DNA from: Treponema sp.
GTDB lineage: Bacteria; Spirochaetota; Spirochaetia; Treponematales; Breznakiellaceae
Assembly: GCA_031273835.1 (NCBI GenBank)
Contig: JAISRD010000110.1
Location: forward strand, 1 to 6,267
Length of the DNA stretch: 6,267 nt
Direction of reading: 5' to 3'
Shown: in pieces, positions 5,623 through 6,267 of the stretch
Position numbering within the stretch: position 1 is the first letter of the stretch
Layout: each line of letters begins with the position of its first letter
The notes under the pieces: model-generated
Seen by the model: the letters and a program-made list of their open reading frames with translations, nothing else
Told to the model about the DNA's origin: nothing
Databases searched by the model: none
Translations under genes and position numbers: made by a program

Positions 5623-6141
5623 TTAAGTATAATAAAGCGGATAAATTATTGATTTATAGGAACCTGTTTTTTTATCCCGAATGTTTATTTGAACATAGTC
5701 ATATCCAACAACGGATTTACCCATTACAAGAGTAACACTAATATCACAGCCTCGTTGCTGCATTAAAGCCCTAACTGATGAAGCTAAATTTTGATTTGGT
5801 TTGTATTCTTTTATATTGTCAAAATCAATAACATAGCCCATTTTTTCAACCCATGAAGGTATGACCCTGTTTATTATATCGCCGCCATCACCATCGTGGT
5901 ATGTATTTGTGTCATATAGGAAAAAATACGTGCTTTTTCCCTGAACAATGGCATACCCATCCTGTTCACGATACGATTCAGCATATTCGTCAACAGAAAA
6001 ATATCTCCCATTAAGTGTTGGACCTATTACTCCGCTAAATTTCCAGCCTTCCATAGGTGCAGAAGTGCCTCCATACTGGGCATAGATACCACATACAGCA
6101 GATACATAAAATAATATTAAAAACAATGTTTTTCCGGACAT
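5623..6141 (-). CDS. Exported protein of unknown function (172 residues)
   Basis: I do not recognise this protein. It begins MSGKTLFLILFYVSAVCGIY and then AQYGG, a short Sec signal peptide likely cleaved after Ala 21 (IYA/Q), so the mature protein of about 150 residues would be periplasmic or outer-surface. Cys 17 (SAVC) is not in a good lipobox. The mature part is rich in Tyr, Gly and Asp, with aromatic clusters (TYFFLYDTNTY, 71-81) followed by the acidic turn HDGDGGD (82-88), and alternating hydrophobic residues (YVIDFDNI, ISVTLVM, YVQINI) that suggest a mainly beta fold with one helix (LASSVRALMQQR, 119-130). The start is secure: ATG 6141 with AAGGAG 7 nt upstream (6149-6154) and a strong promoter just before. 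Base composition is clearly more AT-rich than the neighbouring operon, which hints at separate ancestry. A truncated vapB start lies 16 nt downstream on the same strand. Confidence 0.8.
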   Translation of the reverse strand: MSGKTLFLILFYVSAVCGIYAQYGGTSAPMEGWKFSGVIGPTLNGRYFSVDEYAESYREQDGYAIVQGKSTYFFLYDTNTYHDGDGGDIINRVIPSWVEKMGYVIDFDNIKEYKPNQNLASSVRALMQQRGCDISVTLVMGKSVVGYDYVQINIRDKKTGSYKSIIYPLYYT

Positions 6142-6161
6142 AAGTTTTCTCCTTTCATGAC

Positions 6162-6189
6162 ATTATAGAAAAATATATTCTTTTGTCGA
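6162..6189 (-). promoter_or_regulatory. Sigma-70-type promoter of the exported-protein gene
   Basis: Read on the minus strand, TCGACA (6184-6189, 5 of 6 to TTGACA) is followed after 16 nt by a perfect TATAAT (6162-6167). The predicted transcription start, about 6155, falls right at the edge of the Shine-Dalgarno (6149-6154), giving a leader of only about 14 nt. The spacer is a run of A and T. This is the best promoter match I found in the window. Confidence 0.7.
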
Positions 6190-6267
6190 GTGTCTTTTGC
6201 CGAGTCCGATATTTATAACACACTTTATAAAAATTCCGGACGGTACGGCGCATAACGTTCCGGCTGT

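Noticed and set aside
6190..6267. Further regulatory or mobile-element end upstream of the exported-protein promoter
   Set aside because: I looked for terminal inverted repeats, tRNA ends and coding potential and saw nothing beyond short chance palindromes.

Overview
The window looks like the chromosome of a spirochaete, most likely a GC-rich Treponema of the termite-gut type. This is an inference from the gene mix (a membrane-anchored PilZ protein, a short ComEC, exported proteins with treponeme-like '...AQ' or '...FSQ' signal cleavage regions), strong AAGGAG-type ribosome sites and frequent TTG/GTG starts. No rRNA or other taxonomic marker is present, so the assignment is tentative.

From about 1 to 4787 the minus strand carries one tightly packed five-gene operon, read right to left. 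It encodes a membrane-anchored c-di-GMP receptor (PilZ), an exported HEAT-like repeat protein, a ComEC/Rec2-type DNA-uptake channel, the 16S rRNA dimethyltransferase KsgA/RsmA, and the first 42 residues of a YggS/PLPBP-type pyridoxal-phosphate protein that runs off the left edge. Junctions are an 18-nt gap carrying a perfect Shine-Dalgarno, a gap of 3 to 9 nt, a 17-nt overlap and a 4-nt ATGA overlap, so the genes are almost certainly co-transcribed and partly translationally coupled.

Divergent from the operon, on the plus strand (about 4833-5444), is a CPBP-family (Abi/CAAX-like) intramembrane protease with all three catalytic motifs. Its reading frame contains no ATG, GTG or TTG before the catalytic domain, so it probably starts at an ATT behind a good Shine-Dalgarno. 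It also carries a 10-C run. The short AT-rich spacer between the two transcription units contains overlapping, oppositely directed -10 boxes.

The right end (about 5460-6267) differs in character: it is AT-rich and read on the minus strand. It holds an exported protein of unknown function with a very good promoter of its own. Sixteen nt downstream is the intact start of a VapB/VagC-type antitoxin that breaks off after about 28 residues and has no toxin beside it. This part looks like recently acquired or decaying accessory DNA next to a core operon. The last 75 or so bases (6190-6267), upstream of that promoter, show nothing I can name.
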